Positions 26,251 through 36,293 of a DNA stretch of 64,000 nt are shown piece after piece; the first letter of the stretch is position 1, and each line of letters opens with the position of its first letter. The notes beneath the pieces are model-generated. The model saw nothing but the letters and a program-made list of their open reading frames with translations. It was not told the origin of the DNA and did not search any database. The stretch comes from Nostocales cyanobacterium LEGE 11386. Lineage in GTDB: Bacteria > Cyanobacteriota > Cyanobacteriia > Cyanobacteriales > Nostocaceae. The stretch covers positions 18,664 through 82,663 of the forward strand of contig JADEXK010000021.1 in the NCBI GenBank assembly GCA_015207155.1, written 5' to 3'. A program made the translations under genes and the position numbers.

Positions 26251-27537
26251 TCAAAAAAATATATCTTGATCATGGTCGGGTACAGTGCTTTCTACATCCC
26301 GCACTAAGGGGACTGTAAACCCCACTAAACCAACCAACAACATACATGCTGCACAGATCACGTATAACAGCGCGATTCCTGCACCAGTACCAGTCCCGAA
26401 CAAACCAAAAAGACCACCGCCTGTACTCAAAGCAGGTGTAAATACATGATCAGCCAAAGGTCCTGCTATTAAGTAGGCTACAGCAGAAGCTATCTGTAAA
26501 AGCAGCGATCGCGCCCCAAAAACTCTTCCCTGCACATTTGGCGCAACTTTGGCTAACCAAATTGCATTATCCGAACTACCATTCAAAGGAAAATTCAAAG
26601 AAGAACAAAATTGTGCGGGAATCCAAACCCAAGGTGTTCTACCCAAACCAAAAACAATTTTACTGATACCTGCACCAATCATCCCTAATAAAATGCCTTT
26701 GATTTTGCGTGGAAATCCTCCCCAAGTGCTAACAATTATTGCCCCTGTGACACCACCCAAACCAGCAGCAGAGGCTAAACTTCCTAAAACTAAAGAATCA
26801 TTATTAGTTCTGGATAAAATCATCGGTGCATATAAAGAATCACCAATATCATGGGGAAGCCAAAAGAGTATATTCACTATCAACAGCGCTAGTAAGCTTT
26901 TTTGAGTAGTAATATAACGCCAACCAAATCCCAAATCTTGCCACATAGTAGTGTTTTTTTCGGTTTCTTTAGTGGGCAAAGGTTGAGGAATATTGATAAA
27001 AAATAAGGTGCTAATGGCTATAGAAAAAGTCAAAATATCAATTAACCAAATTCCTAGAAAACCAATAATTGTGTATAAAAATCCCGCCAAAGCAGGGGCA
27101 ATAATTTGACTACCGTAACTAGATATAAATTCTAAACTACTAGCACGGGTGTAGTGTTTTTTGGGAATCATTAAGGCAACTGAAGCAGAATAAGCCAGAG
27201 ATTGAAATTGATTAAAAGTTCCGACAATAGCCCCTGTCAGATAAAAGTGCCAAATTTGTAAATTATTGGTGAGATACAGCAACAAAATCGCAATTGTACT
27301 GAGAACAGCAACTGTATCACCCACCATCATTAAAAGTTTGCGGTTAAAACGGTCTACAATCACGCCACTAATAGGGGTAATGATAATGCTGGGAAGTAAA
27401 CTAAAAAAACCCACCAGAGTCAGAGTAGTGGCTTGACCTGTAATTTTCCAAGCCCAGATTTCAATGGCAAAGCCAGTCATGCGGCTACCCATAGTAGAAA
27501 TTAGTTGACCAAGCCAGATGATGAAAAAATTACGCAT
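26251..27537 (-). CDS. MFS transporter, probable efflux (siderophore export candidate)
   Basis: A 428-residue major facilitator protein with about 12 helices. It has the MFS_3/EntS-like opening FFIIWLGQLISTMGSRMTGFA and the loop motif GVIVDRFNRKLLMM between helices 2 and 3. As the last gene of an iron-siderophore cluster, an EntS-like exporter of siderophore is a reasonable guess. Start choice: the ATG at 27537 fits the family, but has no clear ribosome site. An upstream TTG at 27582 has AAGGGG in front of it, but the 15 extra codons read through a GGGAGTA heptamer repeat run (27545-27571). Confidence 0.8.
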   Translation of the reverse strand: MRNFFIIWLGQLISTMGSRMTGFAIEIWAWKITGQATTLTLVGFFSLLPSIIITPISGVIVDRFNRKLLMMVGDTVAVLSTIAILLLYLTNNLQIWHFYLTGAIVGTFNQFQSLAYSASVALMIPKKHYTRASSLEFISSYGSQIIAPALAGFLYTIIGFLGIWLIDILTFSIAISTLFFINIPQPLPTKETEKNTTMWQDLGFGWRYITTQKSLLALLIVNILFWLPHDIGDSLYAPMILSRTNNDSLVLGSLASAAGLGGVTGAIIVSTWGGFPRKIKGILLGMIGAGISKIVFGLGRTPWVWIPAQFCSSLNFPLNGSSDNAIWLAKVAPNVQGRVFGARSLLLQIASAVAYLIAGPLADHVFTPALSTGGGLFGLFGTGTGAGIALLYVICAACMLLVGLVGFTVPLVRDVESTVPDHDQDIFF

Positions 27538-27544
27538 ACATTTT

Positions 27545-27571
27545 TGAAGGGAGTGGGGAGTAGGGAGTAGG
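27545..27571. repeat. Short tandem heptamer repeat (GGGAGTA)
   Basis: Runs of GGGAGTG/GGGAGTA placed exactly between a good Shine-Dalgarno-like AAGGGG and the likely ATG of the MFS gene. Confidence 0.65.
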
Positions 27572-27621
27572 AACTTAGCCAAAAGTTTTCCCCTTATAAT
27601 CTGCGCCTTTGCTTTTAATGA

Positions 27622-28497
27622 CTAAATCTCTGTCATATCTTGGTTGATTTGGGTAATTCTTTCTTGAGGTTTGAGAAGAGGACAATTGGTACACTTTTCA
27701 TCACCTGGAGGAATAAACGCATATAAGCAACAGGTCAGTCTGACTGTAGTTGTTGAGGGTAAACCGGGTTCATTGAGTTCTTCGGTGCGTACTAAGTTGT
27801 AAAGAGGATTGCGGCCTGGCATGACACAACTGTAGGGTTGTTCATACAAGACTGAATAATCTGTTTTTATTGCTTCTGAGTTAATACATTTACTCAGTTC
27901 AGCAAACTGTCTTTCAGAAGCATTGACAGCATTTCCCCACATAGTTTTTTTGGAGAGTTTAGTTAAACTGTGAACTAGGTCTATCATTGGTGCAAAATTG
28001 CGTTGGAATAAGTTGGTAAAAACAGCTTGATGTAAGTCCGCAACGCTATTTACTATTTTGACTAGGCAATTTTTGGGAATGGGAACAGATAATCGTTGAG
28101 GATAAATTACAGTACCACTAAGGTCATGAAACCATAGCGCCTTGGGTTTACCGTCTTCCAAAACAAAACTCACATTATCAACAGAAGCATCTAATCCAAC
28201 GCCCGCCCAAGTCATCAAAGCTAAAACACCCGGTAATATTTTCCAGCTATAAACTTTATTCCAGATAGATGCAGCAATGCGAATATCTTGACTTTTTTGA
28301 TATATCTCGCTGGTTTGCCAATCAGATAATAGTCTATCTGGTTGTAAGTAATCATTAAGTGAAATCACCTCAGCACTATCAGGAGGCGGAGTCAAAATAA
28401 TGCAATCAGTATAAGAACTATCTAAAGTGCGTTGAGCCTGGGAAAATATTTCTGCTAAAAAATTAGATTTGCTAGTAGAACTTAGTTGTTTTGACAT
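27622..28497 (-). CDS. FhuF-like ferric-siderophore reductase
   Basis: A 291-residue protein with the FhuF-type C-terminal iron-sulfur motif: CC followed by 11 residues and CxxC (CCLYAFIPPGDEKCTNC at about residue 262-278), binding a [2Fe-2S] cluster. FhuF proteins reduce ferric siderophores in the cytoplasm to release iron. Context within a TonB receptor and FecB-like cluster supports the role. It lies 36 bases downstream of a FecB-like gene, same strand. The spacing inside the Cys motif is one residue longer than in E. coli FhuF (CCx10CxxC). Confidence 0.8.
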   Translation of the reverse strand: MSKQLSSTSKSNFLAEIFSQAQRTLDSSYTDCIILTPPPDSAEVISLNDYLQPDRLLSDWQTSEIYQKSQDIRIAASIWNKVYSWKILPGVLALMTWAGVGLDASVDNVSFVLEDGKPKALWFHDLSGTVIYPQRLSVPIPKNCLVKIVNSVADLHQAVFTNLFQRNFAPMIDLVHSLTKLSKKTMWGNAVNASERQFAELSKCINSEAIKTDYSVLYEQPYSCVMPGRNPLYNLVRTEELNEPGLPSTTTVRLTCCLYAFIPPGDEKCTNCPLLKPQERITQINQDMTEI

Positions 28498-28533
28498 TTG
28501 TATAATTTCTCTTGACTAAAGGTTGATAAATTA

Positions 28534-29514
28534 TCATATATCTTTTAATAAGTATTTCCAGATGTCGTCTAAAATGACATTTGCTGACAAGATATTGCCG
28601 AATATCCAGTAACCGGAATCAACGGTATACACTCGGTTATTTTCAACTGCTTTCAGCTTTTGCCATAACTGGCTATTTTGATATTGTTGAAAAGCATCTT
28701 CAGCACCGGGATCTAATGCGACAAAAATAACATCCGCATTGATTAAATCTGCACGTTCCAAACTCACTAAAACTGAAGTTTGGTCTGAATTATTGGTAAG
28801 TTGATTCTGTACTTCTGGAAGAGATAGCCCCACATCCAAAATTAGACTGACGGGAAAGGAAAATTTTGTGCGAAATTCTGTATTCTGCCTACCAGCGTAA
28901 AAGCGGATAACAGAAATTTTTTTGCTTGCAAGTTTATTAGTTATAACTGTGCGTAATTCTTGGACTCGTTGCTGATATTGCTCCAGGATTTTTTGTGCTT
29001 GTGTGCTTTTACCTATGATTTCACCAATACGTAATAAATCATCTTGCCAAGCAGATTGGACATAATCAAGTGTAACTGTGGGAGCAATTTGTGAAAATAA
29101 TTTATATTGTTCTACGCCGAGATAAGAACCCAAAATTAAATCGGGATTTAACTGCACCATTTTTTCTAGATTTGGCTGACTTTCTTTTCCTAAAGAAACT
29201 ATACCTTCAGCTTTTTTACCCAATTTTTGGATTTTGCTACCCGTTATATTTGGCTGTGCTGTTGCGATTGGTTTTAAGTCCAGCGCCAGCAATACTTCCA
29301 TCATGACTTCATCCAAAGCGATAACGCGCTGAGGGTTTAGAGGAATGCAACTCTCTCCCAAAGAATGTTTTATTACTCGACACTTAGATGCTGCTAACTT
29401 TGCCTTGGGTAATTCTGTGATTTTAGTGGAATTGCTATAGCAACCATTAAACAAAATCAAACTTAGTATAATAAGAAAACATAATTTGATATAACGATGT
29501 AAAAATTTTATCAT
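28534..29514 (-). CDS. FecB-like iron-siderophore binding lipoprotein 1
   Basis: [11 protein letters not shown] iron-complex binding protein of the FecB/FhuD type, 326 residues. A lipobox (LFNGC, Cys about residue 25) anchors it. The domain begins RVIKHSLGESCIPLNPQRVIALD, and a long central helix separates the two lobes. VYTVDSGYWIFGNILSANVILDD near the end is shared almost exactly with the next protein. It should hand ferric siderophore to an FecCD-type permease, which is not encoded nearby. It is a tandem paralogue of the following gene. Confidence 0.87.
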   Translation of the reverse strand: MIKFLHRYIKLCFLIILSLILFNGCYSNSTKITELPKAKLAASKCRVIKHSLGESCIPLNPQRVIALDEVMMEVLLALDLKPIATAQPNITGSKIQKLGKKAEGIVSLGKESQPNLEKMVQLNPDLILGSYLGVEQYKLFSQIAPTVTLDYVQSAWQDDLLRIGEIIGKSTQAQKILEQYQQRVQELRTVITNKLASKKISVIRFYAGRQNTEFRTKFSFPVSLILDVGLSLPEVQNQLTNNSDQTSVLVSLERADLINADVIFVALDPGAEDAFQQYQNSQLWQKLKAVENNRVYTVDSGYWIFGNILSANVILDDIWKYLLKDI

Positions 29515-29603
29515 TATCTAAATTACAATTAATTATTTTGTAGGGTGTGTTATCGCGTTGTGAAATTTATGATTTTTCCTGCTTAATCAAAGTTTATAAA
29601 CTT

Positions 29604-30584
29604 TCATAATGCTTCCAATAAGTATTTAACCAGGTCATCCAAAATAGCATTAGCTGACAAGATATTCCCAAAAATCCAGTAACCTGAATCAACAGTATAT
29701 ACTCGGTTATTTTTAACTACATTCAGCTTTTGCCATAGAGGACTATTCTTATATTTTTGAAAGTTTTCCTCTGAACCTGGGTCTAGTGCTATAAACATCG
29801 CGTCTGCCTCTAGTAAGTCTACACGTTCTAAACTAACATTTTCATAACTGACACTTGCACCACTACTAAGCTGACGTTGCGTGAGGGGTATAGATAATTT
29901 TAATTCTTCTAAAATACTTACAGGGAATGATAATTGATTCAAAAATTGTGTAAATTGAATAGTTGTGTAAAATCGCATTACAGAAATTTCTATATTTCCG
30001 AGTTTTTGAGCAAAGTTCAATCTTAAATTTTCAATTCTTTGTTGATACTCTCCCAGTAGTTTTTCTGCTTCATCAGTTTTATTGACTATATTAGCAACCT
30101 GTAATAAAGCTTTTTTCCATCCAGTTTCCGTATAATCAATGGAAACTGTTGGAGCTATTTGAGAAAATAATTGATAATTTTGAGAATTGATGAAAAAACC
30201 TAAAATTAAATCGGGATTTAGTTGTATCATTTTTTCTAAATTTGGCTGACTTTCCTTGCCTAAATCAATAATTACATCAATCTTTTCTTTCAATATAGGT
30301 GCTTTATTGCCAACACGGTTTGCTGTAGTTGCTGCTATTGGTTTTAAACCCAAAGCCACTAAAATTTCTAAACTTTCTTGGTCAGTCACAATGATACTTT
30401 GAGGATTAGTAGGAATACAGCTTTCCCCTAATTTATGCTTAATAATTTGACATTCTGATGTGATTAACTTTGTTTTTGACAAGGGGATATTTTCAGAAGA
30501 GAAGCCATAACATCCTTTGGAAAATATTATAACCAGGGTTACTATCAAAAATAGCTTGATGTGATCCAACCATTTTCTAAACAT
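29604..30584 (-). CDS. FecB-like iron-siderophore binding lipoprotein 2
   Basis: Tandem paralogue of the preceding protein, with exactly the same length (326 residues), lipobox FSKGC, and shared segments GKESQPNLEKM, QLNPDLILG, LFSQIAPTV and NNRVYTVDSGYWIFGN. Ligand-lobe residues differ more than these core segments, suggesting that the two copies bind related but different siderophores. The 89-base gap to paralogue 1 and 114-base gap to the TonB receptor gene fit one operon on the minus strand. Confidence 0.87.
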   Translation of the reverse strand: MFRKWLDHIKLFLIVTLVIIFSKGCYGFSSENIPLSKTKLITSECQIIKHKLGESCIPTNPQSIIVTDQESLEILVALGLKPIAATTANRVGNKAPILKEKIDVIIDLGKESQPNLEKMIQLNPDLILGFFINSQNYQLFSQIAPTVSIDYTETGWKKALLQVANIVNKTDEAEKLLGEYQQRIENLRLNFAQKLGNIEISVMRFYTTIQFTQFLNQLSFPVSILEELKLSIPLTQRQLSSGASVSYENVSLERVDLLEADAMFIALDPGSEENFQKYKNSPLWQKLNVVKNNRVYTVDSGYWIFGNILSANAILDDLVKYLLEAL

Positions 30585-30698
30585 TGAATGCTTTGGTGAT
30601 GAATTTGGTAATTAAACAGCCCTCAGAGCATTCAAGGGCTGTATGTAATTCGTCGTAACTCGTAATTAGCAATAACTACCCTATGAGCAATTTATAAC

Positions 30699-33239
30699 TT
30701 AAAATTGCCAGCCCAAGGTAACTTTTACAGTACGAGGTGCACCAGGAAAAACACGCAAACGGTTTTCACCTGTTTCAAAATACTCAGTATCAAACAAGTT
30801 TTGTAAATTCAGAGCAGCACGGAAGTTATTTCTGCGGTAAAACAAGGCTGCATCAGTTCGTAAATAACTAGGTAAACTAAAGCTATTGCCTAAATCTCCC
30901 TGTCTTTCTCCTACATAAAAAAGTCCTAAACCAAAGCCTAAGCCTTGCAGATTACCTTTTTGAAGTTCGTAGGTACTCCACAAGCTAAAAGCGTGTTCTG
31001 GAACATTATTAATGCGGTTTCCTACTGGAATATCATTGTCTTCAGTTATTTGTGCATCAGTGTAAGCATAGCCACCAATTATTTTCCATCCTGGCGCAAT
31101 TTCACCTGTTACATCTAATTCAATACCCCGGCTTCTTTGTTCTCCTGTTTGAATAGAGAAATTGGGGTTTATCTCGTCAGAGGTGAGAACATTTGAGCGT
31201 GTAATTTGGTATAAAGCTAGAGTTGAAGAAAGATTGTTTGTCCAATCTACTTTCATCCCAACTTCATACTGAGTTCCCCGTTCTGGTTCAAAAAGTCTAT
31301 TATCTAAATTGGAGCCAGTTACTTGTTGAAATGAACGGCTATAGTTAGCATATAAAGAAACGGCTTGACTCGGTTGATAGACTAAACCAATTCGAGGACT
31401 AAATGCTTCATCCTGTTGAGAAGATGTGGTTTCACCTTGGGCATTTTCTATTTTTTCGGTGACAATATCAAATCTTCCACCTAAAACTAACTTCAATTTT
31501 TCTGAAAAGGAAATCTGGTCTTGTAAATAGATACCTAAACCTTGTGAAATGAAAGGTTCATTAGGAAATTCTTCAAGTTCAGCACCAACACTGTCGCGGC
31601 GATAAATTGGGTTAAAAATATCTATGGAAGCAAGTTCTTGTAGAAAGACTCTTCCTTCGTTATAAGAAATATCTCTCGACAGGTCAATCCCAAATAATAA
31701 TTTGTGATCAATATTGCCTGTTTTAAAATTGCCGACAATATTTGTATCTAAATTATAGGCTTGTTGGGCAAATTCAGCGACGACTAAACCCCTTTCTAGG
31801 GTGCGATTATCATCTAACAATGCTGTTGGAAATAGAGAGTTTTGTCTCGCACTCAGGTAGGAAAAATTAAAATTATTGCGTAACTGCCAATTTTCATTGA
31901 AACGATGCTCAAAGTTGTAACCAATTCGCAGAGATTGACGGTTGTTTTTATCAATTTCATTAAAAGGCTCACCCAGAAAACGATTCCGGGGTATTTTGCC
32001 ATTGGGGTTAGGTAAGACTGTACCCACAGCAGGTAAACCCCTGTCATTGGGTTGTTTTTGGTCTGAATACTCAGCTTCTAAAGTTAATTGGGTGTTTTGA
32101 CCCATCAGCCAAGTGAAGCTAGGAGCAATAAAGAAACTTTCTCTCTCAAAAAAATCAACAAATGTGTCTGTCCTAAATGTAGATGCGTTTAACCGATAAA
32201 GTAAAGTTCTCTCATCATTTAATGGACCTGTAAAATCTATAGAGCCGCCATAAGTGTCAAAACTGCCGATAGTTCCCTCAATGGAATAGAAAGGAGTGCT
32301 TTGGGGTTTTTTCGTGACAATATTAATAGTACCTCCAGCACCACCTTGACCAAACAAAACCGAGGCTGGTCCCCGCAAAACTTCTATCTGCTCAATATTC
32401 TCAGTATTAACATTATTTGTGATGTTAGTATCGTCTCTCAGACCGTTGCGGATAATATTGCGGTTACTAAAACCACGAATGGTAAATCCTTCAAAAACAG
32501 AACGTTCCGAGTTATCAGCGATAACACCGGGTGCATTTCGTAAAGCGTCGTTCAAACGCCTTACTTGTTGGTCTTGCAGTACTTGTCGAGGTATTACCTG
32601 AATTGCTTGGGGTACATCACGTAAGAGTGTATCTGTTTTAGTAGCGGTGCTGACTGTAGGTACTAAATAGCTGTCTTGTTGACCTGTGACTATCAATTCA
32701 ATAGGTGCTTCTGGTGGTGTTTCACTCGTCGGCTGTTCTTGTTCTGGTGGTTGTGTTTCTGATACAGTGGGCGCAAATTCAAAAATCAGACCTTCATCAC
32801 TATCAAATAACTGTGCTGTGGGTAAACCTTCCTCACCCGTTACTGTCACCCGCACAGTATTAGAGTCAACTTGAGTCACACTCACAGACACAATCCCACC
32901 GACTGGATTAGTAATGTTAAAATCTTGACCTTCAGGTAATGCTAAAACAGCGTTGGGAATATCTGCAATGTAATTATTTTCTGTACTTCTATTTAGAGGC
33001 TGAAGTGCTTCTGTGTTTGCACTTTCTAGAATTACGTCAATACCTTTATCTGTAGGATTGACTTGTACACCTGTAATCTCAACTACTGATGTATTGAGTT
33101 CTTGTACCAGCAATTGTCCTGCATTAGTTTCTACTTTGGGCATTTCTACTTCTGCCCTAACAGCAGTTTGTAGCAATAAGTTAATGACAGCAAATCCTAA
33201 TCCTACTGAACCTATCCCACTCAATAGACTAGATTTCAT
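30699..33239 (-). CDS. TonB-dependent siderophore receptor with AMIN domain
   Basis: Outer-membrane receptor of 846 residues for ferric siderophores. Order: signal peptide (cut after VRA), an AMIN-like domain (about residues 50-160; VEITGVQVNPTDKGIDVILES), a Pro/Gln/Glu-rich spacer, a TonB box (IELIVTGQQDSY, about 178), plug domain (DVPQAIQVIPRQVLQDQQ, VLRGPASVLFGQGGAGGTINIV) and a 22-strand barrel ending VKVTLGWQF. The AMIN extension is typical of cyanobacterial receptors and may bind peptidoglycan. The ATG at 33239 is preferred, with GAGG upstream, over a GTG eight codons earlier. Iron (Fur) control is expected, but no clear box was found. Confidence 0.93.
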   Translation of the reverse strand: MKSSLLSGIGSVGLGFAVINLLLQTAVRAEVEMPKVETNAGQLLVQELNTSVVEITGVQVNPTDKGIDVILESANTEALQPLNRSTENNYIADIPNAVLALPEGQDFNITNPVGGIVSVSVTQVDSNTVRVTVTGEEGLPTAQLFDSDEGLIFEFAPTVSETQPPEQEQPTSETPPEAPIELIVTGQQDSYLVPTVSTATKTDTLLRDVPQAIQVIPRQVLQDQQVRRLNDALRNAPGVIADNSERSVFEGFTIRGFSNRNIIRNGLRDDTNITNNVNTENIEQIEVLRGPASVLFGQGGAGGTINIVTKKPQSTPFYSIEGTIGSFDTYGGSIDFTGPLNDERTLLYRLNASTFRTDTFVDFFERESFFIAPSFTWLMGQNTQLTLEAEYSDQKQPNDRGLPAVGTVLPNPNGKIPRNRFLGEPFNEIDKNNRQSLRIGYNFEHRFNENWQLRNNFNFSYLSARQNSLFPTALLDDNRTLERGLVVAEFAQQAYNLDTNIVGNFKTGNIDHKLLFGIDLSRDISYNEGRVFLQELASIDIFNPIYRRDSVGAELEEFPNEPFISQGLGIYLQDQISFSEKLKLVLGGRFDIVTEKIENAQGETTSSQQDEAFSPRIGLVYQPSQAVSLYANYSRSFQQVTGSNLDNRLFEPERGTQYEVGMKVDWTNNLSSTLALYQITRSNVLTSDEINPNFSIQTGEQRSRGIELDVTGEIAPGWKIIGGYAYTDAQITEDNDIPVGNRINNVPEHAFSLWSTYELQKGNLQGLGFGLGLFYVGERQGDLGNSFSLPSYLRTDAALFYRRNNFRAALNLQNLFDTEYFETGENRLRVFPGAPRTVKVTLGWQF

Positions 33240-33373
33240 ATTCCTCACACCTCTGAAAGTCACAAAGCTTATTAAAAAGAATTACTAATTAGCTTTGAAA
33301 GACACTTTACTGATTTTCAGAAGCATAAGTCTATCCATATAGGACAATTTTTGCGCCCTAGAGGACAAAGTTT

Positions 33374-34399
33374 TTAGTTTGCAAGAATTTTATTACCTGA
33401 ACGGCAACTGTTAGGATTGATACCAAACTTCCGTTTGAAAGCTGTAGAAAAATGACCGAGGTGATCATATCCGACGGCGTTAGCAACTGCTGTGACGCTC
33501 ATATTACCTGCTTGGAGTAATTGCCGTGCTTGTTCCATGCGATACTCATGCAAGTAACCAAAGGGAGTAGTACCAAAGATTTGCCGAAAACCTTTTTTTA
33601 GCTTCATGTGGTGAATTCCCACTTGCTGGGCTAAATCAAGTAATGTTGGAGGATGGGCTTGATTACGGATTAAAATTTCTTTGGCGTGATAAATGCTTTC
33701 GATATCTTGATTTTTGAGCTTAACAATTATTTTTTGCGTTGCTTCTGCTTCTAATAATTGGGTAAATTGCAAAGCCAGTAACTCTAGCACCTTACTTTCT
33801 AAGTACATTTTCTGCGCGATTCCTTGATAGGGAGAGTTAACTAATTGCCATAATGCAGTCTGCATCATGGGTGTAATTTCTCCAACTGGCAAATGAAAAC
33901 GCTGTAAAGTACTATTATTTACTAATAATTGTAATTTTCTAGGTAAAACTTCTAAACCTATACAAAAATCTTTTAAAAAATTTAAGTCTAAACAAATTCT
34001 AATTAAATGATAGCGATCGCCTGGTAAATTTTGCTCAATTTCCTCAATATCTGGTAAATAAAATAAATAGTTATTCCCAGCTATTTCTTGGTAATTATCT
34101 TGAATTCCAGGAATACCCGGACAAATGACTCCATGATTGCCTGAAAGATAAAATTTGGATGTTAGATCATAGAATCCATAGTGATTAACTTGACAATTCA
34201 CTTGCTGATAATAAACATGATCTAAAATTTCCAAAGATAGTCCTGGGCGCAGTTGAACTATCCGATAGAAACCATGAATAAAGCAGCTTTTCCATTTCTT
34301 TATCTGGTCAAATCCTTTGATGTGGTGCGAAACCTCCGAATAATCTGAAGTTTCCTGTTCAATTTCATCAAATTGCTCATCCGTAATCACTTTTGCCAT
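33374..34399 (-). CDS. AraC family regulator of the siderophore cluster
   Basis: A 341-residue PchR-like transcription activator. The C-terminal ~85 residues form the double helix-turn-helix: LLDLAQQVGIHHMKLKKGFRQ, and MSVTAVANAVGYDHLGHFSTAFKRKFG. The N-terminal ligand-binding part resembles PchR, which senses ferric siderophore. It lies directly upstream of the TonB receptor, same strand, so it probably activates the cluster when its siderophore is imported. The leader upstream (34400-34440) is AT-rich with TTATAATTATTTTCATTT, which could hold a Fur site; this is a guess. Confidence 0.87.
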   Translation of the reverse strand: MAKVITDEQFDEIEQETSDYSEVSHHIKGFDQIKKWKSCFIHGFYRIVQLRPGLSLEILDHVYYQQVNCQVNHYGFYDLTSKFYLSGNHGVICPGIPGIQDNYQEIAGNNYLFYLPDIEEIEQNLPGDRYHLIRICLDLNFLKDFCIGLEVLPRKLQLLVNNSTLQRFHLPVGEITPMMQTALWQLVNSPYQGIAQKMYLESKVLELLALQFTQLLEAEATQKIIVKLKNQDIESIYHAKEILIRNQAHPPTLLDLAQQVGIHHMKLKKGFRQIFGTTPFGYLHEYRMEQARQLLQAGNMSVTAVANAVGYDHLGHFSTAFKRKFGINPNSCRSGNKILAN

Positions 34400-34688
34400 A
34401 TTTTAATAACAATTTGAGGTAATAAGTTATAATTATTTTCATTTAAGTAGCCTAATAAATTTCAATTTACCGTAATATTAGGTTTAATTGCAATAAGAAT
34501 CTTTTTCATTAAATGCTTGATACTACATTGATCAAGTCAAACAATAATCAAGGTGTTATTTTCAAGAATAGATATAATTTTTTACAAATAATTCATCAGA
34601 CAAGGGCAGGCGATCGCACTTATTGACTACACAGGGTTAATATCTATGATGGATTACGTTATGGTATTGTGATTGACGCTGAACTTTA

Positions 34689-36293
34689 CTAGAGGCTAGT
34701 ATTTTTTACTGAGTATTGTTTCCAGTAACCTAAGGCACTTAACCCCAATAATACAACTGTTAACCAATCACCCCAACGCACATACAAGGTTGTGGTTTGC
34801 CTTCTGTATATAATTTCGGCATGAGTTTCGTAGGTATTATATCCAGATATCCATAAGGTTCTGCCGTGAGGATCTACAAAACCTGAATATCCTGTATTCG
34901 TCGCCCGGACTGACCATCTATCAGTTTCAATTGCCCGCATTATATCTAAGGCGTGATGTTGAAATGGCATGGAGGGGCTGTAATGGGCATCATTGGAAGA
35001 ACTCAGGATAAATTGCCCACCCTCAGCAGCTTGACGGCGAAAGATTTCTGAGAAAGCTGAATCGTAGCATATACCTGCGATCGCACGACCAAATGGGGTG
35101 TCAAATATCTGATTGGTGGCACCGGCAACTTGATGGGCCTCCAATGGTGACAAGCGCTGAATTATACTGCCTAAAATGCTTTCAAAAGGTATATATTCTC
35201 CGAGTGGTACTAGCTTGGCTTTGTCGTAACGGCTGACAATTTCACCGTTACCAGTGATAGTAAATAAACTATTTGTATAGCTGCGTCCCCGTTCCCCAAA
35301 AGCCCCAATCCAAGCAACTACGCCTTTTTCTTGCACTGCGGAGATTAAGTTAGTGTTCGGTAAGTCGCGCTGGAAAAAAGGCAAGGCTCCTTCTGGGGTG
35401 AGGACTGCATCTACACCTTGGTCTACTAAAGTGTAATATCCACTGGTGTAGCCTGCGATCGCTCGCCGTAAACCTTCGGGTATGAGTTTAATTTTGTTGG
35501 GGATATTACCTTGAACGATGCCGACTTTTAAGGCTGCTGCTGCTGGTTGGGCGATGGGACGGGTGTATAAATAAAAGCCTGTTAGGTGTAAGGTAATTAG
35601 TAGTCCTGTGGCAATGGCTAGGTTTTGATTAACTAACCACAGAGGCGCAGAGGACGCGGAGGAATTCTTGGCGTTCTTGGCGTTTTGGCGGTTTATCCAT
35701 CCTTCGGCTAGTATACCGTTGACTGCCACGATGGCGGCTGTAATGGTGCTGGGGCCGGAGAGTTGACCGAGGTGTAAAATTACCAGGTTGTGTGGGCTTT
35801 GGGTATAAGCGAGTGAACTCCACCACAAAGGGCCTGCACTCCATAGGCTTTCTAAACCGCACCAAATGGCTGTACCCATAAGAATACGTAGCCAGGATTT
35901 GTGTTTAGTTAGACGCGTCATCAAAGTTGCCCACAAGGTAACGAGTAATCCTCCATACAGGCTGACAAATGACCAACAAAATAAAGTGATTGTCAAACCC
36001 GGTAACCAAGGAACACCTAACCAATCCATGGGATATATGCCAGTAATCCAGGAGAGGGCAACACCGTGATAGCCGACACCCCAGGTGATGGCGAGGAAGT
36101 AGGGGGATAGTTTTCTGGGCGTAGAAGTAGCCACTAATACCCAGAGGGGCGCTAGGGCTATCCATGCCAAAAACCATGCACCAATGGGGGCTACGGTTAG
36201 CCCCATAAAAATGCCGCTAGCGAAGGTGATGAAGTAAGGGAGTGAGTTTGTTAACTTCTCCCGGCGATTTTTACTCAGTTTCTTCCACATCAA
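34689..36293 (-). CDS. lnt: Apolipoprotein N-acyltransferase
   Basis: Inner-membrane enzyme that adds the third acyl chain to lipoproteins. The 534-residue protein has an N-terminal bundle of about six helices, a linker, the [11 protein letters not shown] nitrilase-like domain and a C-terminal helix. The catalytic triad is visible: Glu in TPEGALPFF, Lys in [12 protein letters not shown] and Cys in [11 protein letters not shown]. Its start overlaps the gyrA stop by 23 bases. The linker (about residues 199-220, [17 protein letters not shown]) is encoded by a repeat that normally lies between genes in Nostocales (see separate entry). Confidence 0.93.
   Translation of the reverse strand: MMWKKLSKNRREKLTNSLPYFITFASGIFMGLTVAPIGAWFLAWIALAPLWVLVATSTPRKLSPYFLAITWGVGYHGVALSWITGIYPMDWLGVPWLPGLTITLFCWSFVSLYGGLLVTLWATLMTRLTKHKSWLRILMGTAIWCGLESLWSAGPLWWSSLAYTQSPHNLVILHLGQLSGPSTITAAIVAVNGILAEGWINRQNAKNAKNSSASSAPLWLVNQNLAIATGLLITLHLTGFYLYTRPIAQPAAAALKVGIVQGNIPNKIKLIPEGLRRAIAGYTSGYYTLVDQGVDAVLTPEGALPFFQRDLPNTNLISAVQEKGVVAWIGAFGERGRSYTNSLFTITGNGEIVSRYDKAKLVPLGEYIPFESILGSIIQRLSPLEAHQVAGATNQIFDTPFGRAIAGICYDSAFSEIFRRQAAEGGQFILSSSNDAHYSPSMPFQHHALDIMRAIETDRWSVRATNTGYSGFVDPHGRTLWISGYNTYETHAEIIYRRQTTTLYVRWGDWLTVVLLGLSALGYWKQYSVKNTSL
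35635..35693. repeat. Dispersed intergenic repeat placed in frame inside lnt
   Basis: AACCACAGAGGCGCAGAGGA, then an Eco-like GGAATTCTTGGCGTTCTTGG block, is the CACAGAGG/TTGGCGTT repeat type common between cyanobacterial genes. Here it is read without a frame break in the linker between membrane bundle and nitrilase domain. Confidence 0.6.

Noticed and set aside
34400..34450. Possible Fur box upstream of the AraC-type gene
   Set aside because: AT-rich match is too loose (TTATAATTATTTTCATTT) to separate from background in such DNA.
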